From positions 1 through 48,928 of the forward strand of contig JAFYDS010000228.1 in the NCBI GenBank assembly GCA_017544665.1: a DNA stretch of 48,928 nt, in the 5' to 3' direction. The DNA is from Clostridia bacterium (GTDB lineage Bacteria > Bacillota > Clostridia > Oscillospirales > Acutalibacteraceae). The notes below the pieces were generated by a model. That model saw nothing but the letters and a program-made list of their open reading frames with translations, was not told the origin of the DNA and did not search any database. Positions 41,015-48,854 of the stretch are shown piece by piece. Numbering within the stretch: position 1 is the stretch's first letter; the number at the start of each line of letters is the position of its first letter. The position numbers and the translations under genes are program-made.

Positions 41015-42358
41015 ATGAAAAACTATGACCTCATCATCATCGGGGCGGGTACCTCGGGCGCCTATCTTGCCCAACGCATGGCGCGCCGCGGCCACAAAGT
41101 ACTGGTCATCGAACAGCTCAGCCGCGCCAAGGTCGGCACGAAGTACGACATCTTCCATATCGAGCGCCGCGAGTTCGACCGGCTGGACATCCCCCGCCCT
41201 GTCGAGGGGGACCCGGCGTGGGCGTTCGAGTTCGAGAAAAACTACAACGCCGATCCGCTGACGCTCTATCCGAAGTGTCAGACGAACCCGATCGTCGGGC
41301 TGCATATGCACGAATACACCCTGCTGCTTTGCGACCGCGCAGAGGAAACCGGCGCTGAGATCAAGTTCGGTTGCGCGTTCGAAGACTTCCTCTATGACGA
41401 CAGCGGCAAAATCTGCGGCGTCACGGCGAAGCAGAGAGGCCGTCAAGTGTCGTTCGGCGCGCGGATCGTCGCGGACTGTTCAGGCATGGCGGCGGTCGGC
41501 AGACTGAAGCTCCCCGACGGCTACGGCGTCGAGAACACGCCGCTCACGGACGAAGACATGTTCTACGTCATTCTGCGCTATGTGACAATCAAGAATCCCG
41601 AAGATTATCTGGACGGCTCGACCTTCTGGGCGGCATATAAGGCGTGGATCGCCCCCTGCGCCGACCCGCACGGCGCCATCATCGGTATCGGCGCGTGCCA
41701 CTCATTCGAGTACGCCGAGCAGATCTACGCCGAGATGGAAAGCGTCGTGCCGCTGCCGGAACACGAGGTGGTGCGCATCGAGCGTGGCAGAACCCCCTAC
41801 ACGCGCAACGTCTATTCAATGGTCGCCGACAACTTCTTCGTCTCCGGCGACGCGGGCAATCTGACGAAATCGGTCAACGGTGAAGGCGTCACATCCGCCA
41901 TGGTCCAGCTCAAGCTCGGCACCGAGGTGCTCGACCGTGCGCTCAAGCTCGGCGATACTTCGCGCAAGGCGATGTGGGCAGTCAACCGCTATTACAACAT
42001 GACCCAGGGCGCGGAGTTCGCGATGCTGCGGGCTTTGCTCGTCGGCGTGGTCAACGCGGTGAACTTTGACGAGTTCCAGTACGTCTTTGAAAGCGGGATC
42101 ATCTCTGACGAGCTGCTCAACGCCCTGAGCGGGCAGTCCGTGCCCCCGCAGGCGCTCCTCGCCGCGGCAAAGGGCTTTGTCACCGGCATCGCGAAAAAGA
42201 AGCTGCGCACGTCCACGATCAAGGCCGCCGTGCTGGCGCTCAAGAACGCCGTGGAGATCATGACTCACTACAAGCGCTTCCCCGAGACGGAAGACGGCTT
42301 CGGCCAATGGTGCGCGAAGGCCGACGAGATCTATGAGAAGATTGGGAAAATCAAATAA
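41015..42358 (+). CDS. FAD-dependent oxidoreductase (geranylgeranyl reductase-like)
   Basis: 447 residues with an N-terminal FAD site IIIGAGTSGAYLAQRMARRGHKVLVIEQ (positions ~6-33), the group-specific HMHEYTLLLCDRAEETGAEI, ADCSGMAAVGR and FFVSGDAGNLTKSVNGEGVTSAMV, which is the second FAD motif. It resembles digeranylgeranylglycerophospholipid reductase-type flavoproteins found in Clostridia, probably reducing an isoprenoid or similar double bond with electrons from the coupled flavodoxin. ATG 41015 is used (AAAGGAG upstream). Confidence 0.85.
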   Translation: MKNYDLIIIGAGTSGAYLAQRMARRGHKVLVIEQLSRAKVGTKYDIFHIERREFDRLDIPRPVEGDPAWAFEFEKNYNADPLTLYPKCQTNPIVGLHMHEYTLLLCDRAEETGAEIKFGCAFEDFLYDDSGKICGVTAKQRGRQVSFGARIVADCSGMAAVGRLKLPDGYGVENTPLTDEDMFYVILRYVTIKNPEDYLDGSTFWAAYKAWIAPCADPHGAIIGIGACHSFEYAEQIYAEMESVVPLPEHEVVRIERGRTPYTRNVYSMVADNFFVSGDAGNLTKSVNGEGVTSAMVQLKLGTEVLDRALKLGDTSRKAMWAVNRYYNMTQGAEFAMLRALLVGVVNAVNFDEFQYVFESGIISDELLNALSGQSVPPQALLAAAKGFVTGIAKKKLRTSTIKAAVLALKNAVEIMTHYKRFPETEDGFGQWCAKADEIYEKIGKIK

Positions 42359-42383
42359 AAGTCGACAGTCGTTCGTCGACAGC

Positions 42384-42410
42384 GAAAAAGCGCCCTGCGG
42401 GGCGCTTTTT
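42384..42410 (+). terminator. terminator of the flavodoxin-FAD operon
   Basis: AAAAAGCGCCC / GGGCGCTTTTT with TGCG loop; the same hairpin as at 2989-3013. Confidence 0.9.
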
Positions 42411-42770
42411 GAGTGCGCAGGGTGGAGTGTAGTTTTCCGCCAACGGGTCTCTCCGGTAAAGCCGTGCTCCTTCAGTCACGCCCTAGCGGGCGTGCCAGCT
42501 TCCCCGCGCGTCTTGTGGACGCGCAGGGAAGCCATTGCTCGGCTTGCCGCGCCGTTGTTTCCGCGCTCATTCTTCCTTCTTACCTCTTAATTCTTAATTT
42601 CCTTAATCCCTCAGTCCCTTGTTCTCGTCTCCTAGGTCTCGCCTGTCGGCTCGGTCGTTGCTTTTGCCTTCGGCAAAGGTTGCCCCGGCAAACCGCAACC
42701 TCGGTCGGCGTTTCTCAGCCTGCGGCTGAGAAGTCGCCACCGGCGACCCGCGCCCCTTTCCCCTGCAAAT
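42411..42770. repeat. gene-free block of repeats
   Basis: No gene in this stretch. It holds three decayed AGTGNNG-type 7-bp units (42412-42432); a CCTTCAGTCACG element with stem CGCCC / GGGCG and GCGCGTC / GACGCGC (42469-42533), a reversed relative of 19754-19828; TTCTTAA-type 7-bp units (42577-42597); a CTTTTGCC / GGCAAAG hairpin (42661-42678); and a composite element (42701-42756) matching 20001-20061. Confidence 0.7.
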
Positions 42771-42800
42771 AAAAAACCACCCCGCCTGTTGGCGGGATGG
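42771..42800 (-). terminator. terminator of the Hsp20 gene
   Basis: Minus strand GACCATCCCGCC / GGCGGGGTGGT followed by T6. Confidence 0.85.
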
Positions 42801-42814
42801 TCGCTCTTTGGGGA

Positions 42815-43258
42815 TTATTCAATGGCGATATTGTGGTGTTCCGGCAACTTCTTGAGCTCCTTCTTCGGAATCGAAAGCTTCAGAACGCCGTTTTCGTACT
42901 TCGCCTTGACGTCGGTCTCCTCAACGCCGTCGCCGACATAGAAGCTCCGCTGCATCGCGCCGCTGTAACGTTCGCGGCGGATGACCTTGCCCTTCTTGTC
43001 CTTGTGCTCTTCGTCCAGCCCCTTGGCCGCACTGACGGTGAGATAACCGTCCTGCAGACGCAGCGTCAGCTCGTCCTTCTGGAAGCCCGGCAGGTCGATG
43101 TCAAGCTCATAGCCGTCGTCATGCTCACGCACGTCGGTTTTCATCTCGTGCGCCGCATGCTTGCCATACAGCTTGCGGTCGATGTCGCGCATCTCCGGGA
43201 ACGCGGGGAAGCCGAACCAGTCGTCAAACAAATTCTCTCCAAAAATACTCGGCAACAT
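42815..43258 (-). CDS. Hsp20/alpha-crystallin small heat-shock protein
   Basis: 147 residues. The N-terminal arm starts MLPSIFGENLFDDWF; the alpha-crystallin domain (~38-140) contains DVREHDDGYELDIDLPGFQKDEL, GYLTVSA, and YENGVLKLSIPK, the A-x-x-x-n-GVL hallmark. The C-terminal I-x-I anchor appears as IAI. It binds unfolding proteins as oligomers without ATP. AAAGGAGG precedes the ATG. The CIRCE element in its promoter predicts HrcA repression and heat induction. Confidence 0.95.
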   Translation of the reverse strand: MLPSIFGENLFDDWFGFPAFPEMRDIDRKLYGKHAAHEMKTDVREHDDGYELDIDLPGFQKDELTLRLQDGYLTVSAAKGLDEEHKDKKGKVIRRERYSGAMQRSFYVGDGVEETDVKAKYENGVLKLSIPKKELKKLPEHHNIAIE

Positions 43259-43350
43259 AAGTCATACCTCCTTTTGATATGTAACAGTGTTTGTCGCCTC
43301 GCATCGGAGCGGAGGTCTTTCATTTGATCTCTGTTCCTTTGTTCGCTTAT

Positions 43351-43378
43351 ATTATACTCCGATTTTTAGCACTGTCAA
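43351..43378 (-). promoter_or_regulatory. sigma-A promoter of the Hsp20 gene
   Basis: Minus strand TTGACA (43378-43373) and TATAAT (43356-43351), 16 nt spacer. The -35 box lies inside the CIRCE operator. Confidence 0.88.
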
Positions 43379-43392
43379 TAGTTGAGTGCTAA
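43366..43392. promoter_or_regulatory. CIRCE operator (HrcA binding site)
   Basis: TTAGCACTG - 9 nt - GAGTGCTAA. This is the conserved inverted repeat with one mismatch in one arm, overlapping the -35 box, so HrcA would block polymerase. Confidence 0.93.
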
Positions 43393-43559
43393 TTTTTTTG
43401 TTATTTTTTTATGAATAAATTGTCACGCGATTGTCACATCTCACAGAAACCAGTAATTTTACTCCCGGGCGGGCTGCGTTTTTTGGCAAAATACCGCGCC
43501 GGGCGCGCCCCAACCGGCGGCAAACCCCGGCGCACACCCCCGCCCCGCCGCCGCGCAGC

Positions 43560-43588
43560 TTGCAAAATACGCCGATCTTTGCTATAAT
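43560..43588 (+). promoter_or_regulatory. sigma-A promoter of barnase-barstar
   Basis: TTGCAA (43560-43565) and TATAAT (43583-43588), 17 nt spacer. Between this and the CIRCE nothing else is seen except GC-rich sequence. Confidence 0.82.
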
Positions 43589-43616
43589 AGAAAAAAAACA
43601 AACGGAGGAAACCGTT

Positions 43617-44168
43617 ATGAAACTGCGAAAACTGACGGCGGTGCTGCTCGCGCTGCTGTCCGTCGTGCTGCTGTTTGCCGGCTGCCTCGGCGCCGAGGGT
43701 CCCGATCTTCCCTCCACCGTGCCGAGCTCGGAGATCGTTTCGACCGACCCGACCGCAGCGCCGACCACGACCGCGCCGGACGACACCAAAGCGACCTCAC
43801 CTCCCGACAACGGGACGATTCAGGAAAGCGGAAGCTACAGCTCGAAGGACGACGTCGCGCTGTATATCCACACCTTCGGACACCTCCCGCCGAACTATAT
43901 CACGAAAAAAGAGGCGCAGGCGCTCGGCTGGACAGGCGGCAGCCTCGAAAAGTTCGCGCCGGGCAAGAGTATCGGCGGCAGCCGCTTCGGCAACTACGAG
44001 GGACTTTTGCCCGACAAGGCGGGGCGCTTCTACACCGAGTGCGATATCGACACGGTCGGCAAATCGAAGCGCGGGGCGAAGCGGATCGTCTTTTCCAACG
44101 ACGGGCTGATCTATTACACCGACGACCACTATGAAAGCTTTACGCTCTTGTTCGGGGAGGAAGACTGA
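43617..44168 (+). CDS. lipoprotein ribonuclease of the barnase family
   Basis: 183 residues. The signal peptide ends in a lipobox LFAGC (Cys ~23), then a Ser/Thr/Pro-rich linker (~25-65), then an N1/T1 ribonuclease domain: YIHTFGHLPPNYITKKEAQALGW, IGGSRFGNYEGLLP, YTECDID (barnase Glu73), KRIVFSNDGLIYYTDDHYESF (Arg87 and His102). All catalytic residues are present, so it should cleave RNA. Unlike secreted barnase it is predicted to be lipid-anchored. GGAGG precedes the ATG. The barstar gene overlaps its stop (TGATG). Confidence 0.92.
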   Translation: MKLRKLTAVLLALLSVVLLFAGCLGAEGPDLPSTVPSSEIVSTDPTAAPTTTAPDDTKATSPPDNGTIQESGSYSSKDDVALYIHTFGHLPPNYITKKEAQALGWTGGSLEKFAPGKSIGGSRFGNYEGLLPDKAGRFYTECDIDTVGKSKRGAKRIVFSNDGLIYYTDDHYESFTLLFGEED

Positions 44169-44455
44169 TGATTTATGTATTCTTGGACGGAGACAAGATC
44201 CGCTCGAACGCCGATCTCCACAACACCTTCGCCGCTTCTCTGGACCTGCCGGACTGGTACGGCGGCAACCTCGACGCGCTGCACGACGTTTTGACCGAGC
44301 GCGCCGACCCCGTTGGGATCGTGATCGTGAACGAGCCTTCTTTGCATGACGGTCTCGGGCGCCGCGCCGCCGGGTTCTTCCGGCTGCTGCGCGACCTCGA
44401 AGCGAGGGGAAACGTGCGGGTCGCACGGTTGTCTCTGGACGCGCCGGAGATTTGA
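44168..44455 (+). CDS. barstar-family ribonuclease inhibitor
   Basis: 95 residues: IYVFLDGDKIRSNADLHNTFAASLDLPDWYGGNLDALHDVL is the barstar core, including the acidic helix (WYGGNLDALHD) that plugs the barnase active site. Cytoplasmic; it protects the cell from its own RNase before export. Translationally coupled to the barnase gene. The C-terminal half is shorter and more variable than in B. amyloliquefaciens barstar. Confidence 0.92.
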   Translation: MIYVFLDGDKIRSNADLHNTFAASLDLPDWYGGNLDALHDVLTERADPVGIVIVNEPSLHDGLGRRAAGFFRLLRDLEARGNVRVARLSLDAPEI

Positions 44456-44460
44456 ACAGG

Positions 44461-44490
44461 TGCGCCGTCTGCGGGCGGCGCAATTTCTTT
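44461..44490 (+). terminator. terminator after barstar
   Basis: TGCGCCG / CGGCGCA stem followed by an interrupted T run. Confidence 0.6.
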
Positions 44491-44510
44491 TGAAAAAAAG
44501 CGAAAAACCC

Positions 44511-44541
44511 TGTAGGAAAACGGTGCGCTGAATCGTTATAG
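44511..44541 (+). promoter_or_regulatory. ECF-type promoter of the sigma gene (copy 1)
   Basis: TGTAGGAAAAC, then 6 nt, then CTGAATCGTTATAG. The same two blocks at the same spacing occur at 45826-45856. The GGAAA -35 and CGTTATA -10 look like ECF sigma boxes, and the position upstream of an ECF sigma gene suggests autoregulation. Confidence 0.75.
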
Positions 44542-44572
44542 TATACAGGGAAGAAAAAGAGAGGATCTCGCC

Positions 44573-45112
44573 ATGTTACTGTTTTATCTGTCGCTGGTCC
44601 GAACGGACCGGGACAAACAAAAGGTTCAGCGGGTGTATGAGCAATACTACGGCCTGATGATGTATATTGCCGGTCGCTATTGCCCGCAGCGCAGCGACGC
44701 CGAAGACGTGGTGCACGACGCGATTGTCAAAATCATCCGGCACATCGACTGCGTGGACGTCAGCGACGAAACGCGCACCAAGGCGTTTTGCGTCACCGTG
44801 GTCAAGCACACCGCGCTGGATCGGCTGAAGGCAAAGGAGAATAACGTGATTTCCATGGAAGACTTTCAGGAAGAGCCGGTGCACTCGAACGATTTTGCGA
44901 TAGACAAGGATACCTATGCGGATCTGGTGCGTGCCATCCGCGCGTTGGACGACCCCTATCGAATTGTGCTGACGCTGAAGTATGTCAACGATATGACCGA
45001 CAAAGAGATTGCTGCGCTGTTGGGCATTTCGGAAAAGACCGTCAGTGTACGATTAACACGCGGACGACAAAAGCTGCGTAAAGAATTGGAGGAGGCGGAT
45101 AACTATGCGTGA
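44573..45112 (+). CDS. ECF-type RNA polymerase sigma factor
   Basis: 179 residues: region 2 at ~20-85 (VYEQYYGLMMYIAGRYCPQRSDAEDVVHDAIVKIIRH) and region 4 at ~115-170 (LDDPYRIVLTLKYVNDMTDKEIAALLGISEKTVSVRLTRGRQKLR). No region 3, as in ECF factors. It belongs to the group that pairs with DUF4367-type anti-sigma proteins in Firmicutes. GAGAGGAT precedes the ATG. The anti-sigma gene overlaps its last 8 nt. Confidence 0.93.
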   Translation: MLLFYLSLVRTDRDKQKVQRVYEQYYGLMMYIAGRYCPQRSDAEDVVHDAIVKIIRHIDCVDVSDETRTKAFCVTVVKHTALDRLKAKENNVISMEDFQEEPVHSNDFAIDKDTYADLVRAIRALDDPYRIVLTLKYVNDMTDKEIAALLGISEKTVSVRLTRGRQKLRKELEEADNYA

Positions 45113-45802
45113 ACCATTGAGCGACGAACTGTTTGAGGTTGTGCTCAAACAGGCGGTATATGACGCCGACAAGGCCGATCTGGAAGAGCTGCCATCGGAT
45201 GAAGAACTGAATCAAGCTTACCCCCTGCCGGAGAAGGCTCACAAGGAGTTTGACCGCTTGCAAAAGCGCACACGCGCGGCATCAGCGTGCGTGCAATGCT
45301 TGTCAGGCGCGTGGCAATCATCACAATTACAGCACTTGCAGTTGTCTTTGGCGGCCTGATGCTGCACCCGGTTATTCGCGCCGGGGTCAGCCATATTGTG
45401 GTCCAGCAGTTCGAAAAGTTCAACCTGTTCAGCCATAACGAAAACGGCACAGCGCAGCAATTCCTTACTGTGGATGATGTGACGATCGGGTATATTCCGG
45501 ATGGGTATGAACTCGCGGAACAAGAGGAAGACGAAGCCATGCGTCATTATTATTACAGTAAGCCTGATGATACAAATTGCTATATTGCCATAGACATCTG
45601 CTTGTCAGCGAGCACGGATTTCGGATTAGACAATGAACACAATTATGAAATCATGTTTATAAATCATCGGGAAATCCATGTTTCATACAATGATGCAAGC
45701 AAATCCGGTGCAGTTGTAATCCCCGATGAAACAGTTAGCATTGGAATTTTCGGTGTCGTTGACAAAGAAGAATTAATAAAGATCGCGGAAAACATGCGTT
45801 AA
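45105..45802 (+). pseudogene. anti-sigma factor (DUF4367), split by a frameshift
   Basis: The first frame (45105-45359) encodes an acidic cytoplasmic part ending KEFDRLQKRTR and then an out-of-frame tail. The second frame picks up before 45287 as RGISVRAMLVRRVAIITITA, a TM helix (VAIITITALAVVFGGLML), and an outer DUF4367 domain (VTIGYIPDGYEL ... KEELIKIAENMR). Joining the frames at the CGCGCGG tract (45273-45279) restores one ordinary anti-sigma protein of ~230 residues; the fault equals one extra CG step. It may be a real mutation, a sequencing error, or slippage-controlled. If inactive, the sigma factor would be constitutively on. Start overlaps the sigma gene. Confidence 0.8.
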
Positions 45803-45825
45803 GTGCTAAAAAAAATAAAAAAATT

Positions 45826-45856
45826 TGTAGGAAAACCTCCTTCTGAATCGTTATAG
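45826..45856 (+). promoter_or_regulatory. ECF-type promoter of the exported-protein operon (copy 2)
   Basis: Same TGTAGGAAAAC - 6 nt - CTGAATCGTTATAG as copy 1 at 44511. It lies 22 nt before the ATG of the next gene, right after the anti-sigma gene. Confidence 0.78.
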
Positions 45857-45877
45857 ATTACGGAAGGAGGTGATATT

Positions 45878-46306
45878 ATGTTGAAAAAAGCGATTTCTCT
45901 TTTGCTTGTAGTTCTGCTTGTATTGAGTACAGTGAGTTTCGCAACTTATGCAGAAGATCTAGAAACACCTGTTCAAGATGAATTTGAGATTGAGGAATAC
46001 GAAACTATTAGTGGATATTCCTTAAGTTTAACTTCTGTGAATCACAAAGCTAAAATTAGTATTAGAATTTATGGTAGTAATTCTCAATTTCAAAACGGTA
46101 CATTAAAGCTCTATAAGTATGAGAGCGGCGCTTGGTCAACGGTTAAAACTTGGACAAATCTGTCGTCTTTGACAAATACGTTTTTGTTCAATGATAATAC
46201 CGTAGCCGTTCAAAGCGGTGCTAAGTACAAAGTCAAGATTGCAATTACTGCTTACACAAGCACCACAAGTGAAAGAATTGTGTTGGACACCATTAAAACA
46301 TTGTAA
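45878..46306 (+). CDS. exported beta-rich protein, unknown
   Basis: 142 residues with a clear signal peptide (KKAISLLLVVLLVLSTVSFATYA, cleavage after ~24). The mature part is short acidic then beta-rich (KISIRIYGSNSQFQNGTLKLYKYESGAW, SGAKYKVKIAITAYTSTTSERI), like a small beta-sandwich. AGGAGG precedes the ATG. Codon use is AT-rich, unlike the GC-rich genes upstream. Directly behind the second ECF promoter, so it is probably the first target of the sigma factor. Family not recognised. Confidence 0.75.
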   Translation: MLKKAISLLLVVLLVLSTVSFATYAEDLETPVQDEFEIEEYETISGYSLSLTSVNHKAKISIRIYGSNSQFQNGTLKLYKYESGAWSTVKTWTNLSSLTNTFLFNDNTVAVQSGAKYKVKIAITAYTSTTSERIVLDTIKTL

Positions 46307-46327
46307 TATGAAAAGGAATGTGTTAAA

Positions 46328-47470
46328 ATGATCAAAATGAAAAGAATAATCCGTAATGCAGTGGCGTGGGCTCTTACTGTAGTTTCATTATTGTCAATAG
46401 GCTTATTAAAACCTTTTGCAACATACACGCCAACAGTATATACTAATACGGTTTTATCAAGTTTCTCTTCTTTACCTTCTGACAATACTTATACGGCTGT
46501 CGGCGGTTTTGCAATTGGCGAAAAAGGAAGTGGTGCAAACCGAAGAAACAGCATGTTTTCTCTTGTAGCAAATTCTTCTACTGAAGCATCATCCAAGCTT
46601 TACTATTATTCCAACATTAGCGATCTTTCTATCCGAAAAATGTTTTATATTTCCTATGCTGGTCATGCAAACTCGATGACTATTGACTCCCATAACATTT
46701 ATGTAACAGGATGGGTTCATGAAGATGAACACTTGCAAAGCTATAATCCATATAATAATATTATCTTAATGATTAGGCGAACCAAACTGGCACAAAAGAA
46801 CAACGGTGATACACTGCTGAAGGATAACTTGACGACTGGTGTGGAAAATGATTTTTGCGTTCTGCATCCTATGAAAAGAAACAATGATCCAGCTACCAGC
46901 GGAAGCCAACCCTACGTGTCATATACAAAAGCAATTAATGAAATCACTGTGTATGGAAGCAATGGGCACTTTCTTGTTCATTATGGGACTTTAGAAGACA
47001 AAAGTCGGATATATACAACAGCAGAGTTAATTGAGTATAATGGGAAAACGCTATTTGTTGTTTCAACAAAAAAGAGTGATCGGTTCATTCTGAAAAATGA
47101 GATTTCTTTGTCATCCGGAGAAACTATGTCTCCCCAAGATATGTATTATGATAATAATAAAGGACTATTCCAAAGTTTTTGGATTAAGAATTCTTCTGGC
47201 GTGGGTAACAAAAACGTTATTCTCTGGGCGAAACCTGGGACTGATATTGGTAAAGATACTCAAAATATTGATGGATATGACTATACTCGTTATACACCCG
47301 ATAGGATTGTGTTTGATTCTCTGCAATCCACATATAGAAAAATCGAATTTGAATCATTAGCTATAGATTTAAATGGAAGAATGCTGATTGCCTGTAATGC
47401 AAATTACACTAACGGTTCATCTGCTGATGGAATCTTTAAGCTTACTAAATCTAACGGGAGCAATTTCTAA
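46328..47470 (+). CDS. exported protein of unknown function
   Basis: 380 residues. An N-terminal hydrophobic segment (AVAWALTVVSLLSIGLL, residues ~11-27) suggests export; the mature part is rich in Ser, Asn, Tyr and Thr with a beta-propeller or beta-helix look (GFAIGEKGSGANRRNSMFSL, ITVYGSNGHFLVHYG, FESLAIDLNGRMLIACNANY). No cysteine pattern, no known catalytic motif. AAAAGGA lies about 10 nt before the ATG. AT-rich, 21 nt after the previous gene, same operon. Not recognised. Confidence 0.72.
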   Translation: MIKMKRIIRNAVAWALTVVSLLSIGLLKPFATYTPTVYTNTVLSSFSSLPSDNTYTAVGGFAIGEKGSGANRRNSMFSLVANSSTEASSKLYYYSNISDLSIRKMFYISYAGHANSMTIDSHNIYVTGWVHEDEHLQSYNPYNNIILMIRRTKLAQKNNGDTLLKDNLTTGVENDFCVLHPMKRNNDPATSGSQPYVSYTKAINEITVYGSNGHFLVHYGTLEDKSRIYTTAELIEYNGKTLFVVSTKKSDRFILKNEISLSSGETMSPQDMYYDNNKGLFQSFWIKNSSGVGNKNVILWAKPGTDIGKDTQNIDGYDYTRYTPDRIVFDSLQSTYRKIEFESLAIDLNGRMLIACNANYTNGSSADGIFKLTKSNGSNF

Positions 47471-47509
47471 TTAATTTGCGATTCAAAGATTTTAGAAAGG
47501 GAGATCATC

Positions 47510-48691
47510 ATGAACAAGATAATCGGTTTATTATTAGTTATGTTAACTATTATCATGATTGTTTTTAAGGTTTCCGCATATTCATATTCAAAAAATCACT
47601 ACACATATCAGATTTCAGACTATGATACTGTAATCGAATCCGGCATGACATACCGAACGAACCCGAAGCGGCATTATAAGGGCGATACAATTCGCATCAA
47701 AGATCATGTGGTCTATCAGCGTAGTGATGACATCTCACAGCCGGACGAACCGCTCTATTACACAGTTGTTGACTATTTTGACACAGACGAAGCCGAACGA
47801 AATGCAACCTCAATTCGGATCCGGGATACAATTGATGGGCTACCCGTGAAGGAAATTTCCGTTTTCTATCGCGACACAAAAAAGCGCGCATTGATACCCA
47901 ATAAAGAAGACTGTCTGCCGCAAATCACTAAACTCACCATACCTGATTCTGTAGCTGTAATTTCAGATTATGCCCTGTCTTATTTTTCTTCTCTCAAAGC
48001 ACTGCGTTTACCCAAGGAACTGCGTGTGTTGGGAATCGGTGCTTGCTGTGGTATGGATGCTTTGGAACAAATTTCAATTCCATCCGGTGTAGAACGTATT
48101 GGTGAATATGCCTTATATGATTGTCCGAACCTAAAAAAAGTGACATTCGAGGGAAATGCGCTGTCCCTAATCGATAGCCGTGCTTTCGGAAAGTGCACAG
48201 CACTGACATCAATTAAATTGCCAGCCTCACTGCAGCATATAGAAGATTCCGCCTTTCTCGGATGCGACAATTTGGTAAAAATGAATCTGCAATTTACGCA
48301 GGAAAGCACACTTTTCAGCGACAGCACCTTTTTGAACACTTTATCCCAAAAATGCTGTGTCCTTGTTCTGACAAAAGCTATGAAAGATGCGGTTAAGCAA
48401 ACCGGATTCCAAGGTGTAGTGAAAGTGAAGGTGCCAGTTAAGGCACCCAATAGGGTGACAATAAAAGCCAAAGGATCCTCTCTGCAACTAAAATGGAGCA
48501 AGGTGCTTCAGGCAGACGGTTATCGTGTTTATAAATACAACGAAGCGGCTCAACAATATACCAAGTTGAAGACATTGCACGGTGCTGATTCAAATACTCT
48601 ACGTTTAGTATGCATAGACGAGACTTATGCGGTGCGTGCGTTTCGAATCGTTGACGGAGATGTTTCTTGGAGTTCTTATCGGACACAATAA
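47510..48691 (+). CDS. BspA-like LRR protein with C-terminal Fn3-like domain
   Basis: 393 residues: signal peptide or anchor (IIGLLLVMLTIIMIVFKVSA), a unique N-terminal part, about five LRR_5 repeats (~140-275, e.g. LTSIKLPASLQHIEDSAFLGC), and a fibronectin III-like domain (~305-393, NRVTIKAKGSSLQLKWSKV...GYRVYKY). Surface adhesin-like. It lacks the FFxxIxxFF tail seen in the other LRR protein at 17419. GGGAG precedes the ATG. Probably the last gene of the sigma-controlled operon. Confidence 0.82.
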   Translation: MNKIIGLLLVMLTIIMIVFKVSAYSYSKNHYTYQISDYDTVIESGMTYRTNPKRHYKGDTIRIKDHVVYQRSDDISQPDEPLYYTVVDYFDTDEAERNATSIRIRDTIDGLPVKEISVFYRDTKKRALIPNKEDCLPQITKLTIPDSVAVISDYALSYFSSLKALRLPKELRVLGIGACCGMDALEQISIPSGVERIGEYALYDCPNLKKVTFEGNALSLIDSRAFGKCTALTSIKLPASLQHIEDSAFLGCDNLVKMNLQFTQESTLFSDSTFLNTLSQKCCVLVLTKAMKDAVKQTGFQGVVKVKVPVKAPNRVTIKAKGSSLQLKWSKVLQADGYRVYKYNEAAQQYTKLKTLHGADSNTLRLVCIDETYAVRAFRIVDGDVSWSSYRTQ

Positions 48692-48796
48692 ATAATCTAA
48701 TCTGTGGCGTCTCTTTCCTTTTCCGCCACCCGTTTTCGGCTGTGTATTTGGCAGTCATCTCAAGTAACCGCGCCCCCTCTATTCTTTCCCCATAAC

Positions 48797-48849
48797 GACA
48801 GCCCTGTCGGTACGTCCGGCGGGGCTGTCCCCTTTTTTTCCGCCTGTCG
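48797..48849 (+). terminator. terminator of the exported-protein operon
   Basis: GACAGCCC / GGGGCTGTC stem with an inner GTCGG / CCGGC pairing, then T7. Confidence 0.8.
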
Positions 48850-48854
48850 AACGG

